A stretch of 58,379 bases of DNA from Xanthobacteraceae bacterium (GTDB taxonomy: Bacteria; Pseudomonadota; Alphaproteobacteria; Rhizobiales; Xanthobacteraceae), in contig JALHMF010000012.1 in assembly GCA_022844205.1 (NCBI GenBank), forward strand, positions 1 through 58,379, in the 5' to 3' direction. The number at the start of each line of letters is the position of its first letter. The stretch's first letter is position 1. This document shows, piece by piece, positions 8,151-28,191 of this stretch. A program made the position numbers and the translations under genes. The notes under the pieces are model-generated. The model ran no database searches, was not told the origin of the DNA, and worked only from the letters and a program-made list of their open reading frames with translations.

Positions 8151-8663
8151 GTGGACCGGACGGAAAAAGCAGAGATGGTCACGCAGCTCCAGGGCGTCTT
8201 CAAAAACGCCCAGGCGGTCGTGGTCGCTCACTATTCCGGGCTCACCGTTGCCCAGATGACGACCTTGCGTCGTCAGATGAAGCAAAAGGGCGCCGGAGTG
8301 AAGGTCGCTAAGAACCGTCTCGCCAAGAAGGCTCTCGAAGGCAGTGAAGTTGCCCACATCGCGCCCCTCCTGAAGGGGCCGACCATCATCGCTTACTCAA
8401 GCGATCCGGTCACGGCGCCGAAAATCGCCGTCGACTTCGCCAAGGCGAACGAACAGTTCGTCATTCTCGGCGGTGCGATGGGTGCGACGAACCTGAACGT
8501 TGACGGCGTCAAGGCGCTCGCCTCGCTGCCGTCGCTCGACGAACTGCGCGCGAAGTTGCTCGGCCTGTTGCAGGCTCCGGCAACCAAGATCGCGCAACTC
8601 GCCAACGCGCCGGCTGCGAAGCTGGCACGCGTGTTCGGGGCATATGCCGCCAAGACTGAATAG
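8151..8663 (+). CDS. rplJ: 50S ribosomal protein L10
   Basis: A 170-residue L10, the base of the L7/L12 stalk. Conserved parts are [33 protein letters not shown] and [15 protein letters not shown]; the C-terminal helices end [16 protein letters not shown]. The GTG at 8151 is chosen because GGAGAG lies 7 nt upstream and the protein then matches the family length. An ATG 48 nt upstream would translate part of the regulatory leader. Confidence 0.97.
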   Translation: MDRTEKAEMVTQLQGVFKNAQAVVVAHYSGLTVAQMTTLRRQMKQKGAGVKVAKNRLAKKALEGSEVAHIAPLLKGPTIIAYSSDPVTAPKIAVDFAKANEQFVILGGAMGATNLNVDGVKALASLPSLDELRAKLLGLLQAPATKIAQLANAPAAKLARVFGAYAAKTE

Positions 8664-8716
8664 AGAGTTGAAGCAGACGGTTCCGGTAATTTGGTTCGAA
8701 CTTAGAGGAATGAGAC

Positions 8717-9080
<364 letters not shown>

Positions 9081-9088
<8 letters not shown>

Positions 9089-9108
9089 TCGCGCAGGCGA
9101 TTACTTCA
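9081..9108 (+). promoter_or_regulatory. Perfect 12-bp inverted repeat over the rplL stop codon
   Basis: TGAAGTAATCGC (9081-9092) and GCGATTACTTCA (9097-9108) are exact inverse complements around a GCAG loop. The rplL TAA (9086-9088) lies in the left arm. No T run follows, so this is more likely an RNA processing or attenuation hairpin than a full terminator. In E. coli the rplL-rpoB gap holds an attenuator and an RNase III site. Confidence 0.75.
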
Positions 9109-9113
9109 GCGAA

Positions 9114-9145
9114 ATCCCCGGGCGAGCGAAGCGAGACCCGGGGAT
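9114..9145 (+). repeat. Small dyad element in the rplL-rpoB gap
   Basis: ATCCCCGGG (9114-9122) pairs with CCCGGGGAT (9137-9145) around a CGAGCGAAGCGAG loop that is itself partly self-complementary. It resembles the GC-rich intergenic dyads elsewhere in the window and lies 6 nt after the hairpin at the end of rplL. The remaining 130 nt to rpoB show no clear promoter. Confidence 0.6.
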
Positions 9146-9277
9146 CAAGAAGTTAAGTGCGTGAACAAGGCGGGCGGCGCGGTTTCGCGCCGTCCGTCTC
9201 GCCCGCCAACCGGGCAAGAGATCGAGTGCAATGCGAACGCACGGGGCGCGGCGTTTCGCGGAAGGATAGAGGAAGAG

Positions 9278-13411
<4,134 letters not shown>

Positions 13412-13545
13412 TCAGATGCGCGGGGAGGAAGCTCCCCGGGCGGTTGCGTGAATTGCGGTGTGCGCGGGGGGCGCGCGTGCCGCGGAAGTTTCCCTCCCGG
13501 AGCAGGGCCCACGGGTTTTGCAGGCCGGACTGAAGGAGAAGGCGA

Positions 13546-17751
<4,206 letters not shown>

Positions 17752-17755
17752 CAAA

Positions 17756-17840
17756 GTCATCCCGGGCGCGGCATTGCCGCGGCCCGGGATCGCAATCCTT
17801 GAACGGTCCCGGATCGCAGCTACGCTGCGTCCGGGAAGAC
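17756..17840 (+). repeat. GC-rich dyad element after rpoC
   Basis: GTCATCCCGGGCGCGGC pairs with GCGGCCCGGGAT, and a second dyad (GTCCCGGATCGCAGC with GCTGCGTCCGGGA) follows. It resembles the element between rpoA and rplQ (38109-38207), which starts with the same GTCATCCCGGGC. It lies just before the terminator. Confidence 0.7.
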
Positions 17841-17849
17841 AATCAGTCT

Positions 17850-17877
17850 AGGCCGCCGGAAGGCGGCCTTTCTGCTT
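17850..17877 (+). terminator. Intrinsic terminator of the rif operon
   Basis: AGGCCGCC-GGAA-GGCGGCCT forms an 8-bp GC stem with a stable GNRA-type loop, followed by TTTCTGCTTT. It ends only about 25 nt before the amine oxidase start codon. Confidence 0.8.
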
Positions 17878-17902
17878 TAGAGCATAACCGGATTTACTGA
17901 CT

Positions 17903-19141
17903 GTGAGCCTGAAGAACAGTTTCGATATTGTTGTCATCGGTGCGGGGGCTGCCGGCATCGCGGCCGGGCGCACGCTGGCCGCCGCCAAGGCCGACTTTAT
18001 TCTGCTGGAAGCGCGCTCGCGCATCGGCGGGCGGGCATGGACGGTGACGGAAAACCTGCCATTTCCGCTCGATCTCGGCTGCGGCTGGCTGCATTCCGGC
18101 GACCGCAATCCGTGGACGGCCATTGCGGAGGCGAGCGGTTTTACCGTGGACCGATCACCCGCGCCGTGGGCGCGTGAAGAAAGCGCACTCGGTTTTGTTC
18201 CGGCGGAGTGGGAAGATTTCCGCCGGACATCGGAGGCGTTCTATAAACGCGTGGATGCGGCGGCGGAAGAGAAGGGAGACCGCGAGACGGCTTCACTGCT
18301 GGAAACAGGCAACCGGTGGAATCCGCTTCTCCATGCGATCAGCACCTATGCCAACGGCGCTGAACTCAATCGCATATCGATCAAGGACTTCAGCACTTAC
18401 GATGACAGTGAGGTGGATTATCGCGTGGTGCAGGGTTACGGTGCCGCGATTGCGGCGCACGCCGCCGGATTGCCGGTTGAGCTGAATTGCGCCGCTACCG
18501 CCATCGGCCACGGCGGCAAGACGCTGCAGATTGAAACCTCGCGCGGCACGATCGAGGCCCGCGCCGCGATTGTCACCTTGCCAACAAACCTGCTCGCGCG
18601 CGGAGCGATCCGTTTCACGCCCGCGCTGCCGGAAAAACTACAGGCGGCATCGGGTTTGCCGCTCGGGCTCGCGAACAAGATTTATTTCTCGCTCGATGAT
18701 GCCGGGAAATTTCCCGTGGAATCGCGCCTCTTCGGCGACAAGGACAAGGCCGCGACCGGCGCCTATCACTTCCGTCCGCTCGGGCGGCCGCTGGTCGAAG
18801 CCTATTTCGGCGGAAGCTTCGCGCGGGAGCTGGAACAGGCGGGCGAGGGGGCCGCGGCGGCGGCTGCCCTCGATGAAATGGTCGCTCATTTCGGCAAAAG
18901 CATTCGCGCAAAGTTGCATTTCCTCGCCGGGACTCGCTGGGCGAGCGATCCGTGGGCGCTCGGCTCCTATTCCCATGCGCTGCCGGACCATTCCGGGGCC
19001 CGGGCGGAACTGGCAAAGCCGGTTCAGGAGCGGATTTTCTTCGCCGGTGAGGCCTGTTCGCCTGAAAACTTCTCAACCGCCCACGGTGCCTATGAGACGG
19101 GCGGCCCGGCGGCGGCCCGGGCGCTCCAAAATCGCCCCTGA
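17903..19141 (+). CDS. FAD-dependent amine oxidase (flavin monoamine oxidase family)
   Basis: A 412-residue flavoprotein. The N-terminal Rossmann motif DIVVIGAGAAGIAAGRTLA is followed by LLEARSRIGGRAWT, the amine oxidase FAD signature, then LGCGWLHSGDRNPW. The C-terminal EERIFFAGE-like segment (ERIFFAGEACSPENFSTAHG) and AYETGGPAAARA are the usual FAD-closing motif. The substrate is unknown; amines or polyamines are typical. The GTG start cannot be moved far because the nucleotide-binding fold begins at residue 7. It separates rpoC from rpsL and starts about 25 nt after a strong terminator, leaving its promoter unclear. Confidence 0.9.
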   Translation: MSLKNSFDIVVIGAGAAGIAAGRTLAAAKADFILLEARSRIGGRAWTVTENLPFPLDLGCGWLHSGDRNPWTAIAEASGFTVDRSPAPWAREESALGFVPAEWEDFRRTSEAFYKRVDAAAEEKGDRETASLLETGNRWNPLLHAISTYANGAELNRISIKDFSTYDDSEVDYRVVQGYGAAIAAHAAGLPVELNCAATAIGHGGKTLQIETSRGTIEARAAIVTLPTNLLARGAIRFTPALPEKLQAASGLPLGLANKIYFSLDDAGKFPVESRLFGDKDKAATGAYHFRPLGRPLVEAYFGGSFARELEQAGEGAAAAAALDEMVAHFGKSIRAKLHFLAGTRWASDPWALGSYSHALPDHSGARAELAKPVQERIFFAGEACSPENFSTAHGAYETGGPAAARALQNRP

Positions 19142-19238
19142 ACATGCCTGATGGGGATTGGTCGGGGTCCGCGTCGTTGTGGACCGCCCGGATGACCAGA
19201 ACCGCCCGCCAAATCGAGTCTTCTGGGCCGTTTTCACC

Positions 19239-19267
19239 TTGACGGGTGCCGACTCCGGGGTCTAAAA
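19239..19267 (+). promoter_or_regulatory. Candidate promoter of the str (rpsL) operon
   Basis: TTGACG at 19239-19244 and CTAAAA at 19262-19267 are separated by 17 nt. It lies in the 365-nt non-coding gap between the amine oxidase and rpsL and leaves a leader of about 230 nt. The promoter before rpsM (35949-35977) has the same TTGACG and a CTAAAT element. I see no gene in the rest of this gap. Confidence 0.65.
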
Positions 19268-19506
19268 CCGCGCAACTTTAGACAGGCGGTCGGGATCGCC
19301 GGTCGGGCGCGCCTAGCGCTGACCAAGGGTCCCGAGACGCTGTCTCTGACAGCCAAGTGTCAGGTCGTGTGTTCCGCGGTGCATTCCCGCAGCGCGGATT
19401 CTCGTCAGCGAACAAGCGCCTCTCCGTGCTTTGGGAGATGGCGCGAATTTCGTTTGGCAGAAGCGCACCCGTCCGGACTGAAATTCTGAGGAAGAGGCGA
19501 GGCCGT

Positions 19507-19878
19507 ATGCCGACGATCAACCAGCTCATCCGCAAGCCGAGAGTGGCGCCGCGCTATCGCGACCGCGCGCCCGCGTTGGAGAAGAGCCCGCAGAAGCGCG
19601 GCGTCTGCACGCGCGTCTACACCACGACCCCGAAGAAGCCGAACTCCGCACTTCGCAAGGTCGCCAAGGTGCGTCTCACCAACGGCTTCGAAGTGATCGG
19701 CTACATCCCGGGCGAGGGCCATAACCTGCAAGAGCATTCGGTGGTCATGATCCGCGGCGGACGCGTGAAGGACTTGCCGGGCGTGCGCTACCACATTCTG
19801 CGCGGCGTGCTCGACACGCAGGGCGTCAAGAACCGCAAGCAGCGCCGTTCGCTCTACGGCGCGAAACGTCCGAAGTAG
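19507..19878 (+). CDS. rpsL: 30S ribosomal protein S12
   Basis: A 123-residue S12 of the decoding centre. The start [12 protein letters not shown], the streptomycin-site segment [19 protein letters not shown] (Lys at the usual sensitive position) and [16 protein letters not shown] are conserved. An in-frame ATG at 19357 would add 50 non-family residues and is not used. First gene of the str operon; rpsG follows after 12 nt. Confidence 0.98.
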   Translation: MPTINQLIRKPRVAPRYRDRAPALEKSPQKRGVCTRVYTTTPKKPNSALRKVAKVRLTNGFEVIGYIPGEGHNLQEHSVVMIRGGRVKDLPGVRYHILRGVLDTQGVKNRKQRRSLYGAKRPK

Positions 19879-19890
19879 GGAACGAGAGAC

Positions 19891-20361
19891 ATGTCACGCC
19901 GCCACCGCGCCGAACGCCGCGAAGTCCACCCGGATCCGAAATTCGGGAATGTCAAAATCAGCCGCTTCATGAATTCGATCATGAAGCAGGGCAAGAAGTC
20001 GGTCGCCGAAACCATCGTCTACGGCGCGCTTTCGGTCATCGAATCCAAGATCAAGCAGAGCCCGCTGGCCGCCTTCGAGCAGGCGCTCGACAACGTGGCG
20101 CCGGCCGTCGAAGTCCGCTCGCGCCGCGTCGGCGGCGCCACCTATCAGGTGCCGGTGGAAGTCCGTCCGGATCGCCGCCAGGCGCTTGCGATCCGCTGGA
20201 TCATCGAAGCCGCGCGCGAGCGCAACGAAAAGACCATGGTGGACAAGCTGTCGGCTGAACTGCTCGACGCATCCAACAACCGGGGAAACGCCGTCAAGAA
20301 ACGCGAAGACACTCACCGCATGGCGGACGCGAACCGCGCGTTCTCGCACTACCGCTGGTGA
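19891..20361 (+). CDS. rpsG: 30S ribosomal protein S7
   Basis: A 156-residue S7, which nucleates the head of the 30S subunit and lies near the E site. [28 protein letters not shown]-like [19 protein letters not shown] and the C-terminal [21 protein letters not shown] are typical. In the classic circuit S7 represses the str operon. It is followed by fusA after 17 nt. Confidence 0.98.
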   Translation: MSRRHRAERREVHPDPKFGNVKISRFMNSIMKQGKKSVAETIVYGALSVIESKIKQSPLAAFEQALDNVAPAVEVRSRRVGGATYQVPVEVRPDRRQALAIRWIIEAARERNEKTMVDKLSAELLDASNNRGNAVKKREDTHRMADANRAFSHYRW

Positions 20362-20378
20362 TCGAGAGGAATTAGGCA

Positions 20379-22451
20379 ATGCCCCGCATTCATAAAATCG
20401 AGGACTATCGCAACTTCGGCATCATGGCGCACATCGATGCCGGGAAGACGACGACGACCGAGCGAATCCTCTATTACACCGGCAAGAGCCACAAGATCGG
20501 CGAAGTCCATGACGGCGCGGCCACCATGGACTGGATGGAGCAGGAACAAGAGCGCGGCATCACGATTACCTCGGCCGCGACGACTGCCATCTGGAACAAC
20601 CATCGCCTGAACATCATCGACACGCCCGGCCACGTGGACTTCACGATCGAAGTCGAGCGTTCGCTGCGCGTGCTGGACGGCGCCGTATGCGTGCTCGACT
20701 CCAACCAGGGCGTCGAGCCGCAGACCGAAACGGTCTGGCGTCAGGGCGACAAGTATAAAGTCCCGCGCATCGTATTCGCGAACAAGATGGACAAGACTGG
20801 CGCTGATTTCTTCCAGTGCCTGAAGGACATTGTCGACCGCCTCGGCGCGAAGCCGGTGGCGATCCAGTTGCCGATCGGCGCCGAACAGCAGTTCAAGGGC
20901 CTCATCGACCTCGTTCGCATGAAGGGTGTCGTCTGGGACGACGAGACGCTCGGCGCTTCCTACAAGGACATCGACATTCCGGCCGATATGCTCGATCAGG
21001 CCAAAGAATATCGCGAGAAGCTGATCGAAGCCGCCGTCGAACTCGATGACGGCGCCATGACGGATTACCTCGAAGGCAAGATGCCGGACGAGGCGACGCT
21101 GAAGAAGCTGATCCGCAAGGCCGTGATCACCGGCGCTTTCTTCCCGGTGCTGTGCGGCTCGGCCTTCAAGAACAAGGGCGTGCAGCCGCTGCTCGACGCC
21201 GTCGTCGATTATCTGCCGAGCCCGCTCGACGTGCCCGCGATCAAGGGGCTGGACGAGAAGGGCAACGAGATCATCCGCAAGCCGGACGACAAGGAGCCGA
21301 TGTCGCTGCTTGCGTTCAAGATCATGGACGATCCGTTCGTCGGCACCATTACCTTCTGCCGCATCTATTCCGGCGTGCTCACGACCAGCATGGCCGTCTA
21401 CAATACGACGCGCGAGAAGAAAGAACGCATCGGCCGCATGCTGCTGATGCATGCGAACAACCGCGAAGACATCAAGGAGGCCTTCGCCGGCGACATCGTC
21501 GCGCTCGCGGGCCTCAAGGAAGTCCGCACCGGTGACACGCTCTCCGATCCCGACAAGACGGTCATTCTGGAAAAGATGGAATTTCCGGACCCCGTCATCG
21601 AGATCGCGATCGAGCCTAAGTCGAAAGCCGACCAGGAAAAGCTCGGTGTGGCGCTCGCGAAGCTTGCCGCCGAAGACCCGTCCTTCCGCGTCTCGACCGA
21701 TCAGGAATCGGGCCAGACGATTCTAAAGGGCATGGGCGAACTTCACCTCGACATCAAAGTCGATATCCTGCGACGCACGTATAAGGTGGACGCCAATATC
21801 GGCGCGCCGCAGGTCGCCTATCGCGAAAAGATCACGAAGACCGTCACCGTCGACTACACGCACAAGAAGCAATCCGGCGGTTCGGGCCAGTTCGCGCGCG
21901 TGAAGATCGTGGCCGAGCCGGGTGAACCGGCTTCGGGCTTTGAATTTGAGTCCAAGATCGTCGGCGGCGCGGTTCCGAAGGAATTCATCCCCGGCGTCGA
22001 AAAGGGTCTGGAGTCCGTGCTCGGTTCCGGCGTGCTTGCCGGCTTCCCGGTCGTGGACCTCAAGGTCTCGCTCGTTGACGGCGCCTACCACGACGTCGAC
22101 TCGTCTGCCTTGGCGTTCGAAATCGCCGCGCGCGCGGCACTCCGCGAAGCCCTGCAAAAAGGCGGACCGGCGCTGCTGGAGCCGATCATGAAGGTCGAAT
22201 GCGTGACGCCGGAAGACTACACCGGCGGCGTCATCGGCGATCTCAATTCCCGCCGGGGCCAGATTCAGGGCCAGGAAATGCGCGGCAATGCCAACGTGAT
22301 TATCGCGATGGTGCCGCTCGCGAACATGTTCGGTTACGTGAACAACCTTCGCTCCATGTCCCAGGGCCGCGCCACCTTCACGATGCAGTTCGATCACTAC
22401 GAGCGCGTACCGCAGAACGTCGCTGAAGAGGTCCAGGCGAAATACGCCTGA
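20379..22451 (+). CDS. fusA: Elongation factor G
   Basis: A 690-residue translocation GTPase. The P-loop AHIDAGKT is at residues 17-24, with [11 protein letters not shown] (switch I), DTPGHVDF and [10 protein letters not shown] following. Domains II-V are complete; domain IV contains [11 protein letters not shown], and the C-terminus is EVQAKYA. It lies in the standard rpsL-rpsG-fusA-tuf order, 48 nt before the second tuf. Confidence 0.99.
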   Translation: MPRIHKIEDYRNFGIMAHIDAGKTTTTERILYYTGKSHKIGEVHDGAATMDWMEQEQERGITITSAATTAIWNNHRLNIIDTPGHVDFTIEVERSLRVLDGAVCVLDSNQGVEPQTETVWRQGDKYKVPRIVFANKMDKTGADFFQCLKDIVDRLGAKPVAIQLPIGAEQQFKGLIDLVRMKGVVWDDETLGASYKDIDIPADMLDQAKEYREKLIEAAVELDDGAMTDYLEGKMPDEATLKKLIRKAVITGAFFPVLCGSAFKNKGVQPLLDAVVDYLPSPLDVPAIKGLDEKGNEIIRKPDDKEPMSLLAFKIMDDPFVGTITFCRIYSGVLTTSMAVYNTTREKKERIGRMLLMHANNREDIKEAFAGDIVALAGLKEVRTGDTLSDPDKTVILEKMEFPDPVIEIAIEPKSKADQEKLGVALAKLAAEDPSFRVSTDQESGQTILKGMGELHLDIKVDILRRTYKVDANIGAPQVAYREKITKTVTVDYTHKKQSGGSGQFARVKIVAEPGEPASGFEFESKIVGGAVPKEFIPGVEKGLESVLGSGVLAGFPVVDLKVSLVDGAYHDVDSSALAFEIAARAALREALQKGGPALLEPIMKVECVTPEDYTGGVIGDLNSRRGQIQGQEMRGNANVIIAMVPLANMFGYVNNLRSMSQGRATFTMQFDHYERVPQNVAEEVQAKYA

Positions 22452-22499
22452 GACCTCTAAACATTTTTTGGAATAGCCGAAGCAAACGGAGAAAGTCCG

Positions 22500-23690
<1,191 letters not shown>

Positions 23691-23701
23691 CGAACAATCG
23701 G

Positions 23702-23768
23702 CGCTCCCGCGCACGCGGGAGCGTTCAATGCCTGAATAGAAGTACCGGATCGTCCGTTCGCGGACGAT
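23702..23768 (+). promoter_or_regulatory. Two hairpins in the tuf-rpsJ gap
   Basis: CGCTCCCG pairs with CGGGAGCG (23702-23723), and ATCGTCCG-TTCG-CGGACGAT (23749-23768) forms an 8-bp stem with a TTCG loop. Both lie in the 98-nt leader of rpsJ. They could be a partial terminator plus an S10-operon control element. No T run follows either stem, so full termination is unlikely. Confidence 0.5.
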
Positions 23769-23788
23769 GACATGGAAAGAAGATTGAG

Positions 23789-24097
23789 ATGAACGGCCAG
23801 AACATCCGGATCCGCCTCAAGGCGTTCGATCACCGTATTCTCGACGCCTCCACGAAGGAAATCGTGGCGACGGCGAAGCGCACGGGCGCGCAGGTGCGCG
23901 GCCCGATCCCGCTGCCGACGCGGATCGAAAAGTTCACCGTCAACCGCTCGCCGCACATCGACAAGAAGTCGCGCGAGCAGTTCGAAATGCGCACGCACAA
24001 GCGTCTGCTCGACATCGTCGATCCGACGCCGCAGACGGTTGATGCCCTCATGAAACTCGACCTCGCCGCGGGCGTGGACGTTGAGATCAAGCTCTAA
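23789..24097 (+). CDS. rpsJ: 30S ribosomal protein S10
   Basis: A 102-residue S10 (also NusE, a partner of NusB in antitermination). The start [19 protein letters not shown] and [20 protein letters not shown] are conserved, as is the C-terminal [13 protein letters not shown]. First gene of the S10 operon, with rplC 11 nt downstream. Confidence 0.98.
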   Translation: MNGQNIRIRLKAFDHRILDASTKEIVATAKRTGAQVRGPIPLPTRIEKFTVNRSPHIDKKSREQFEMRTHKRLLDIVDPTPQTVDALMKLDLAAGVDVEIKL

Positions 24098-24108
24098 GGA
24101 ATACGAAC

Positions 24109-24927
24109 ATGCGTTCCGGCCTCATCGCACAGAAACTCGGCATGACCCGCGTCTTCATGGACAGCGGCGAGCATGTGCCTGTGACCGTGCTGCTCGTCGA
24201 TGACTGCCAGGTCGTCGGCCACCGCACGATGGAAAAGAACGGCTACACCGCCCTGCAGGTCGGTATCGGCAAGCGCAAGGTGAAGAATGTCACCAAGGCC
24301 GAGCGCGGCCACTACGCCAAGCAGAATGTCGAGCCGAAGGCCAAGGTCGCGGAATTCCGCGTGCCGGCCGACAGCTTCATTCCGGTCGGCGCCACGCTGA
24401 CGGCGGATCATTTCACGGTCGGCCAGTTCGTCGATGTGACGGGCACCAGCGTCGGCAAGGGGTTTGCCGGCGCCATGAAGCGCCACAACTTCGGCGGCCT
24501 TCGCGCCTCGCACGGCGTTTCGGTTTCGCACCGTTCGCACGGCTCCACCGGCGGCCGTCAGGATCCGGGCAAGGTGTTCAAGAACAAGAAGATGGCCGGC
24601 CATATGGGCGACGTGACGGTGACGACGCAGAATCTCAAGGTTGTGCGTACCGATCCTGTTCGCGGACTCCTGCTCGTCGAGGGGGCGGTGCCCGGTTCCA
24701 AGGGCGGCTGGATCATGGTGCGCGACGCGGTGAAGATGCCGCTGCCGAAGGATGCGCCCAAGCCCGGCAAGTTCCGCGAGCCGGGTGCGGAGAAGCCGGT
24801 ATTCGTTCCGCCGGCGCCGCCCGAGAAGAAAGTTCGCGAAGCCAAGCCCGGCAAGAAATCCAAGGGCGCGCCCGCCAAGGCAGGTGCTGCCAAGAAGCCG
24901 GCCGCTCCGAAGGGAGGGAAGAAGTAA
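24109..24927 (+). CDS. rplC: 50S ribosomal protein L3 with long basic tail
   Basis: A 272-residue L3, an early 23S rRNA assembly protein near the peptidyl transferase centre. [16 protein letters not shown], the central [19 protein letters not shown] and the [16 protein letters not shown] region are conserved. From about residue 222 it has a Pro/Lys/Ala-rich tail ([18 protein letters not shown]) that makes it some 30-50 residues longer than usual. The stop overlaps the rplD start by one base. Confidence 0.98.
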   Translation: MRSGLIAQKLGMTRVFMDSGEHVPVTVLLVDDCQVVGHRTMEKNGYTALQVGIGKRKVKNVTKAERGHYAKQNVEPKAKVAEFRVPADSFIPVGATLTADHFTVGQFVDVTGTSVGKGFAGAMKRHNFGGLRASHGVSVSHRSHGSTGGRQDPGKVFKNKKMAGHMGDVTVTTQNLKVVRTDPVRGLLLVEGAVPGSKGGWIMVRDAVKMPLPKDAPKPGKFREPGAEKPVFVPPAPPEKKVREAKPGKKSKGAPAKAGAAKKPAAPKGGKK

Positions 24928-25547
24928 TGGACCTCGATATCCTCTCCCTCGACGGCAAGAAGTCGGGTTCGGTGAAGCTCGCGGACGATATTTTCGGCCT
25001 CGAGGTTCGCTCCGACCTTCTGAATCGCTGCGTCAACTGGCAGCTCAACAAGCGCCGGGCGGGCACCCATAAAGTAAAGAACCGCGCCGAGATCTGGCGT
25101 ACCGGCAAGAAGATGTATGCCCAGAAGGGCACCGGCCGCGCGCGTCACTCGTCCGCCCGCGCCAACCTGTTCCGCGGCGGCGGCCGTTCGTTCGGTCCGC
25201 TCGTGCGCAGCCACGAAACGGGTTTCCCGAAGCAGCTTCGCGCGCTCGCGCTGAAGCATGCGCTTTCGGCGAAGGCGAAGGCGTCGGAGATCATCGTGCT
25301 CGCCGATACCAAGCTCAATGAGCCGAAGACGAAGGCTTTGCTGCAGAACTTCAAGAAGCTCGGCTGCGAGAGCGCGCTCGTCATCGACGGCGCGGAGATG
25401 GACAAGAACTTCGGTCTCGCCGCCCGCAACATGCCGCATGTGGACGTGCTGCCGATCGCCGGCATCAACGTTTACGACATCATGCGCCGGAACAAGCTCG
25501 TCCTCACCAAGGCCGCGCTGGAAGCGCTGGAGGCGCGCCTGAAATGA
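24927..25547 (+). CDS. rplD: 50S ribosomal protein L4
   Basis: A 206-residue L4 lining the peptide exit tunnel; in many bacteria it also represses the S10 operon. Motifs include [20 protein letters not shown], the extended-loop [19 protein letters not shown] and [11 protein letters not shown]. It overlaps rplW by 4 nt (ATGA). Confidence 0.98.
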   Translation: MDLDILSLDGKKSGSVKLADDIFGLEVRSDLLNRCVNWQLNKRRAGTHKVKNRAEIWRTGKKMYAQKGTGRARHSSARANLFRGGGRSFGPLVRSHETGFPKQLRALALKHALSAKAKASEIIVLADTKLNEPKTKALLQNFKKLGCESALVIDGAEMDKNFGLAARNMPHVDVLPIAGINVYDIMRRNKLVLTKAALEALEARLK

Positions 25548-25858
25548 GCAAAACAGCAAAAGGTACGCTCGATCCGCGCCACTACGATGTGATCCTGTCG
25601 CCGGTCGTCACCGAAAAGGCCACGATGTCGTCGGAGCACAACCAGGTGATCTTCAAGGTCGCGAAGACCGCGACCAAGCCGCAGATCAAGGAAGCGGTCG
25701 AGAAGCTGTTCAACGTCAAGGTCAAGGGCGTGAACACGCTCGTCCGCAAGGGCAAGTGGAAGGTATTTCGCGGCAAGCGCGGACTGCAGAGCGACGTGAA
25801 AAAAGCGATCGTGACCCTCGAAGAGGGCCACTCGATCGATGTCACGACGGGCCTGTGA
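25544..25858 (+). CDS. rplW: 50S ribosomal protein L23
   Basis: A 104-residue L23 at the tunnel exit, the docking site of trigger factor and [21 protein letters not shown], the [20 protein letters not shown] stretch and [11 protein letters not shown] are diagnostic. It starts inside the end of rplD, consistent with translational coupling. Confidence 0.97.
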   Translation: MSKTAKGTLDPRHYDVILSPVVTEKATMSSEHNQVIFKVAKTATKPQIKEAVEKLFNVKVKGVNTLVRKGKWKVFRGKRGLQSDVKKAIVTLEEGHSIDVTTGL

Positions 25859-25873
25859 GTGGAGTAGGGAACA

Positions 25874-26713
25874 ATGGCGCTTAAAACATACAAGCCAGTC
25901 ACGCCGAGTCTCCGCCAGCTTGTGCTCGTGGACCGCAGCGAACTGTGGAAGGGCAAGCCGGTCAAGGCGCTCACCCAGGGCAAGAGCAGCACGGGCGGAC
26001 GCAACGTGCATGGCCGCATCACGGTGCGTTTCCGCGGCGGCGGCCACAAGCGCTCGCTGCGCACGGTCGATTTCAAGCGCCTGAAGCGCGACATGCCGGC
26101 GACGGTCGAGCGCCTCGAGTACGATCCGAACCGCACCGCGTTCCTGGCGCTGGTGAAATACACCGACGGCACGCTGTCCTACATTCTCGCCCCGCAGCGT
26201 CTCGGCGCCGGCGACTCCGTCATCGCCGGCGAACAGGCGGACGTGAAGCCGGGCAACGCGATGCCGCTCGAAAACATTCCGGTCGGCACGATCGTGCACA
26301 ATGTCGAACTGAAGATCGGGAAGGGCGGCCAGCTCGCCCGTTCCGCCGGCACTTACGCGCAGATCGTCGGCCGCGACCAGGGCTACTGCATCGTCCGCCT
26401 GAATTCGGGCGAACAGCGCCTTATCAATGGCCGCTGCTTTGGCACCATCGGCGCGGTGTCGAACCCCGACCACATGAACATTTCCATCGGCAAGGCCGGC
26501 CGCAATATCTGGAAGGGCAAGAAGCCCCACAATCGCGGTGTCACGATGAATCCGGTCGACCATCCGCACGGCGGCGGCGAAGGCCGCACCTCCGGCGGCC
26601 GTCATCCGGTTACGCCGTGGGGCTTTCCGACCAAGGGCAAGAAGACCCGCAAGAACAAGCGCACGCAGCGCTTCATCCTTGCGAGCCGCCACGCCCGCAA
26701 GAAGACGAGTTAA
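25874..26713 (+). CDS. rplB: 50S ribosomal protein L2
   Basis: A 279-residue L2 needed for subunit joining and peptidyl transferase activity. [36 protein letters not shown] and [16 protein letters not shown]-like [20 protein letters not shown] (with the conserved His) are present. It is preceded by GGAGTAGGG and followed by rpsS after 12 nt. Confidence 0.98.
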   Translation: MALKTYKPVTPSLRQLVLVDRSELWKGKPVKALTQGKSSTGGRNVHGRITVRFRGGGHKRSLRTVDFKRLKRDMPATVERLEYDPNRTAFLALVKYTDGTLSYILAPQRLGAGDSVIAGEQADVKPGNAMPLENIPVGTIVHNVELKIGKGGQLARSAGTYAQIVGRDQGYCIVRLNSGEQRLINGRCFGTIGAVSNPDHMNISIGKAGRNIWKGKKPHNRGVTMNPVDHPHGGGEGRTSGGRHPVTPWGFPTKGKKTRKNKRTQRFILASRHARKKTS

Positions 26714-26725
26714 GGAGCAGGGATT

Positions 26726-27025
26726 ATGACGCGCTCGGTTTGGAAAGGCCCCTTCGTTGACGGCTACCTTCTGAAGAAGGCCGATGCCGCACGTTCCTCG
26801 GGGCGTTCCGAAGTGATCAAGATCTGGAGCCGCCGCTCGACGATCCTGCCGCAATTCGTCGGCCTGACGTTCGGCGTCTACAACGGCCACAAGCACATTC
26901 CGGTTTACGTGACCGAGGAAATGGTCGGCCACAAGTTCGGCGAGTTCTCGCCGACCCGCACCTTCCACGGCCATTCCGGTGTCAAAACCGCCAAGCGCTC
27001 GGAAGCGCCGGCAGACAAGAAGTGA
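26726..27025 (+). CDS. rpsS: 30S ribosomal protein S19
   Basis: A 99-residue S19 in the 30S head near the A-site finger. [38 protein letters not shown] and [15 protein letters not shown] are typical. A short charged extension (SEAPADKK) follows the usual end. Confidence 0.98.
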   Translation: MTRSVWKGPFVDGYLLKKADAARSSGRSEVIKIWSRRSTILPQFVGLTFGVYNGHKHIPVYVTEEMVGHKFGEFSPTRTFHGHSGVKTAKRSEAPADKK

Positions 27026-27033
27026 GATAGACG

Positions 27034-27465
27034 ATGGGCAAGCCAGCACGCGCGCGAGCGCTGAAAGACAACGAGGCGAAAGCGGTGTCGCGCATGTTGC
27101 GCGTCAGCACGCAGAAGCTCGGCCTGGTCGCGGGACTGATCCGCGGCAAGAAGGCTGCGCGCGCCATGTCGGATCTTGAGTTCTCGCAGAAGCGTATCGC
27201 CATCGACGTTCGCAAGTGCCTGCAGTCGGCCATCGCCAACGCCGAAAACAACCACCAGCTCGATGTGGACGATCTCGTGGTGGCCGAAGCCTATGTCGGC
27301 AAGGCGTTCGAGATGACCCGTTTTCACGCCCGCGGCCGCGGCCGCATGGCGCCCGTAACCAAGACTTTCTCCAACATCACGATTGTCGTGCGTGAAGTGG
27401 AGGAAAAGGCTCCGAAGGCAAAGTCGAAGCCGAAAGCCAAAGCTGAAGCGAAAGCGAGCGCCTGA
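27034..27465 (+). CDS. rplV: 50S ribosomal protein L22
   Basis: A 143-residue L22 whose beta-hairpin lines the exit tunnel, a macrolide-resistance site. Conserved: [38 protein letters not shown] and [19 protein letters not shown]. The last 20 residues are a Lys/Ala/Pro tail. The stop codon overlaps the rpsC ATG (TGATG), showing translational coupling. Confidence 0.98.
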   Translation: MGKPARARALKDNEAKAVSRMLRVSTQKLGLVAGLIRGKKAARAMSDLEFSQKRIAIDVRKCLQSAIANAENNHQLDVDDLVVAEAYVGKAFEMTRFHARGRGRMAPVTKTFSNITIVVREVEEKAPKAKSKPKAKAEAKASA

Positions 27466-28172
27466 TGGGACAGAAAGTTAATCCGGTCGGGCTCCGGCTC
27501 GGCATCAATCGCACCTGGGATTCCCGCTGGTTCGCCCGCAAGGGCGAATACGCGAAGCTGCTGCATGAGGACATCAAGATCCGCAAGTTCCTGATGAAGC
27601 ACCTCAAGCAGGCGGCGGTGTCGAAGATCGTGATCGAGCGGCCGCACAAGAAGTGTCGGGTCGCGATCTATTCGGCGCGTCCGGGCGTGGTGATCGGCAA
27701 GAAGGGCGCCGACATCGACAAGCTCCGCAAGGAAGTCTCGAAGATGACCGACAGCGAGGTCATCATCAACATCAACGAAATCCGCAAGCCGGAAATCGAC
27801 TCGCGCCTCGTCGCCGATTCCATCGCGCAGCAGCTTGAGCGCCGTATCGCGTTCCGCCGCGCCATGAAGCGTGCCGTGCAGTCCGCCATGCGCCTTGGCG
27901 CCGGCGGCATCCGTATCAACTGCTCCGGCCGTCTCGGCGGCAACGAAATCGCGCGGATGGAATGGTATCGCGAAGGCCGCGTGCCGCTGCATACGCTGCG
28001 CGCCGACGTCGATTACGGCACGGCGACCGCCTACACGACCTTCGGCACCTGCGGTGTGAAGGTCTGGATCTTCAAGGGCGAAATTCTGGAACACGACCCG
28101 ATGGCGCAGGACAAGCGTCTGGCGGGTGAAGACTCCTCGGGCGGCGGCCGTCCGCGCCGCGACGCGGCCTGA
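27465..28172 (+). CDS. rpsC: 30S ribosomal protein S3
   Basis: A 235-residue S3 at the mRNA entry channel. [20 protein letters not shown], a KH domain with [20 protein letters not shown] and the C-terminal [20 protein letters not shown] and [15 protein letters not shown] are all standard. A Gly/Arg-rich end ([10 protein letters not shown]) follows. Confidence 0.98.
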   Translation: MGQKVNPVGLRLGINRTWDSRWFARKGEYAKLLHEDIKIRKFLMKHLKQAAVSKIVIERPHKKCRVAIYSARPGVVIGKKGADIDKLRKEVSKMTDSEVIININEIRKPEIDSRLVADSIAQQLERRIAFRRAMKRAVQSAMRLGAGGIRINCSGRLGGNEIARMEWYREGRVPLHTLRADVDYGTATAYTTFGTCGVKVWIFKGEILEHDPMAQDKRLAGEDSSGGGRPRRDAA

Positions 28173-28191
28173 GGAACAGTAGGAAAAGAAC

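Noticed and set aside
9161-9277. Longer RpoB N-terminus from an ATG at 9161
   Set aside because: The extra 39 residues are low-complexity and do not resemble RpoB; a good ribosome binding site precedes 9278.
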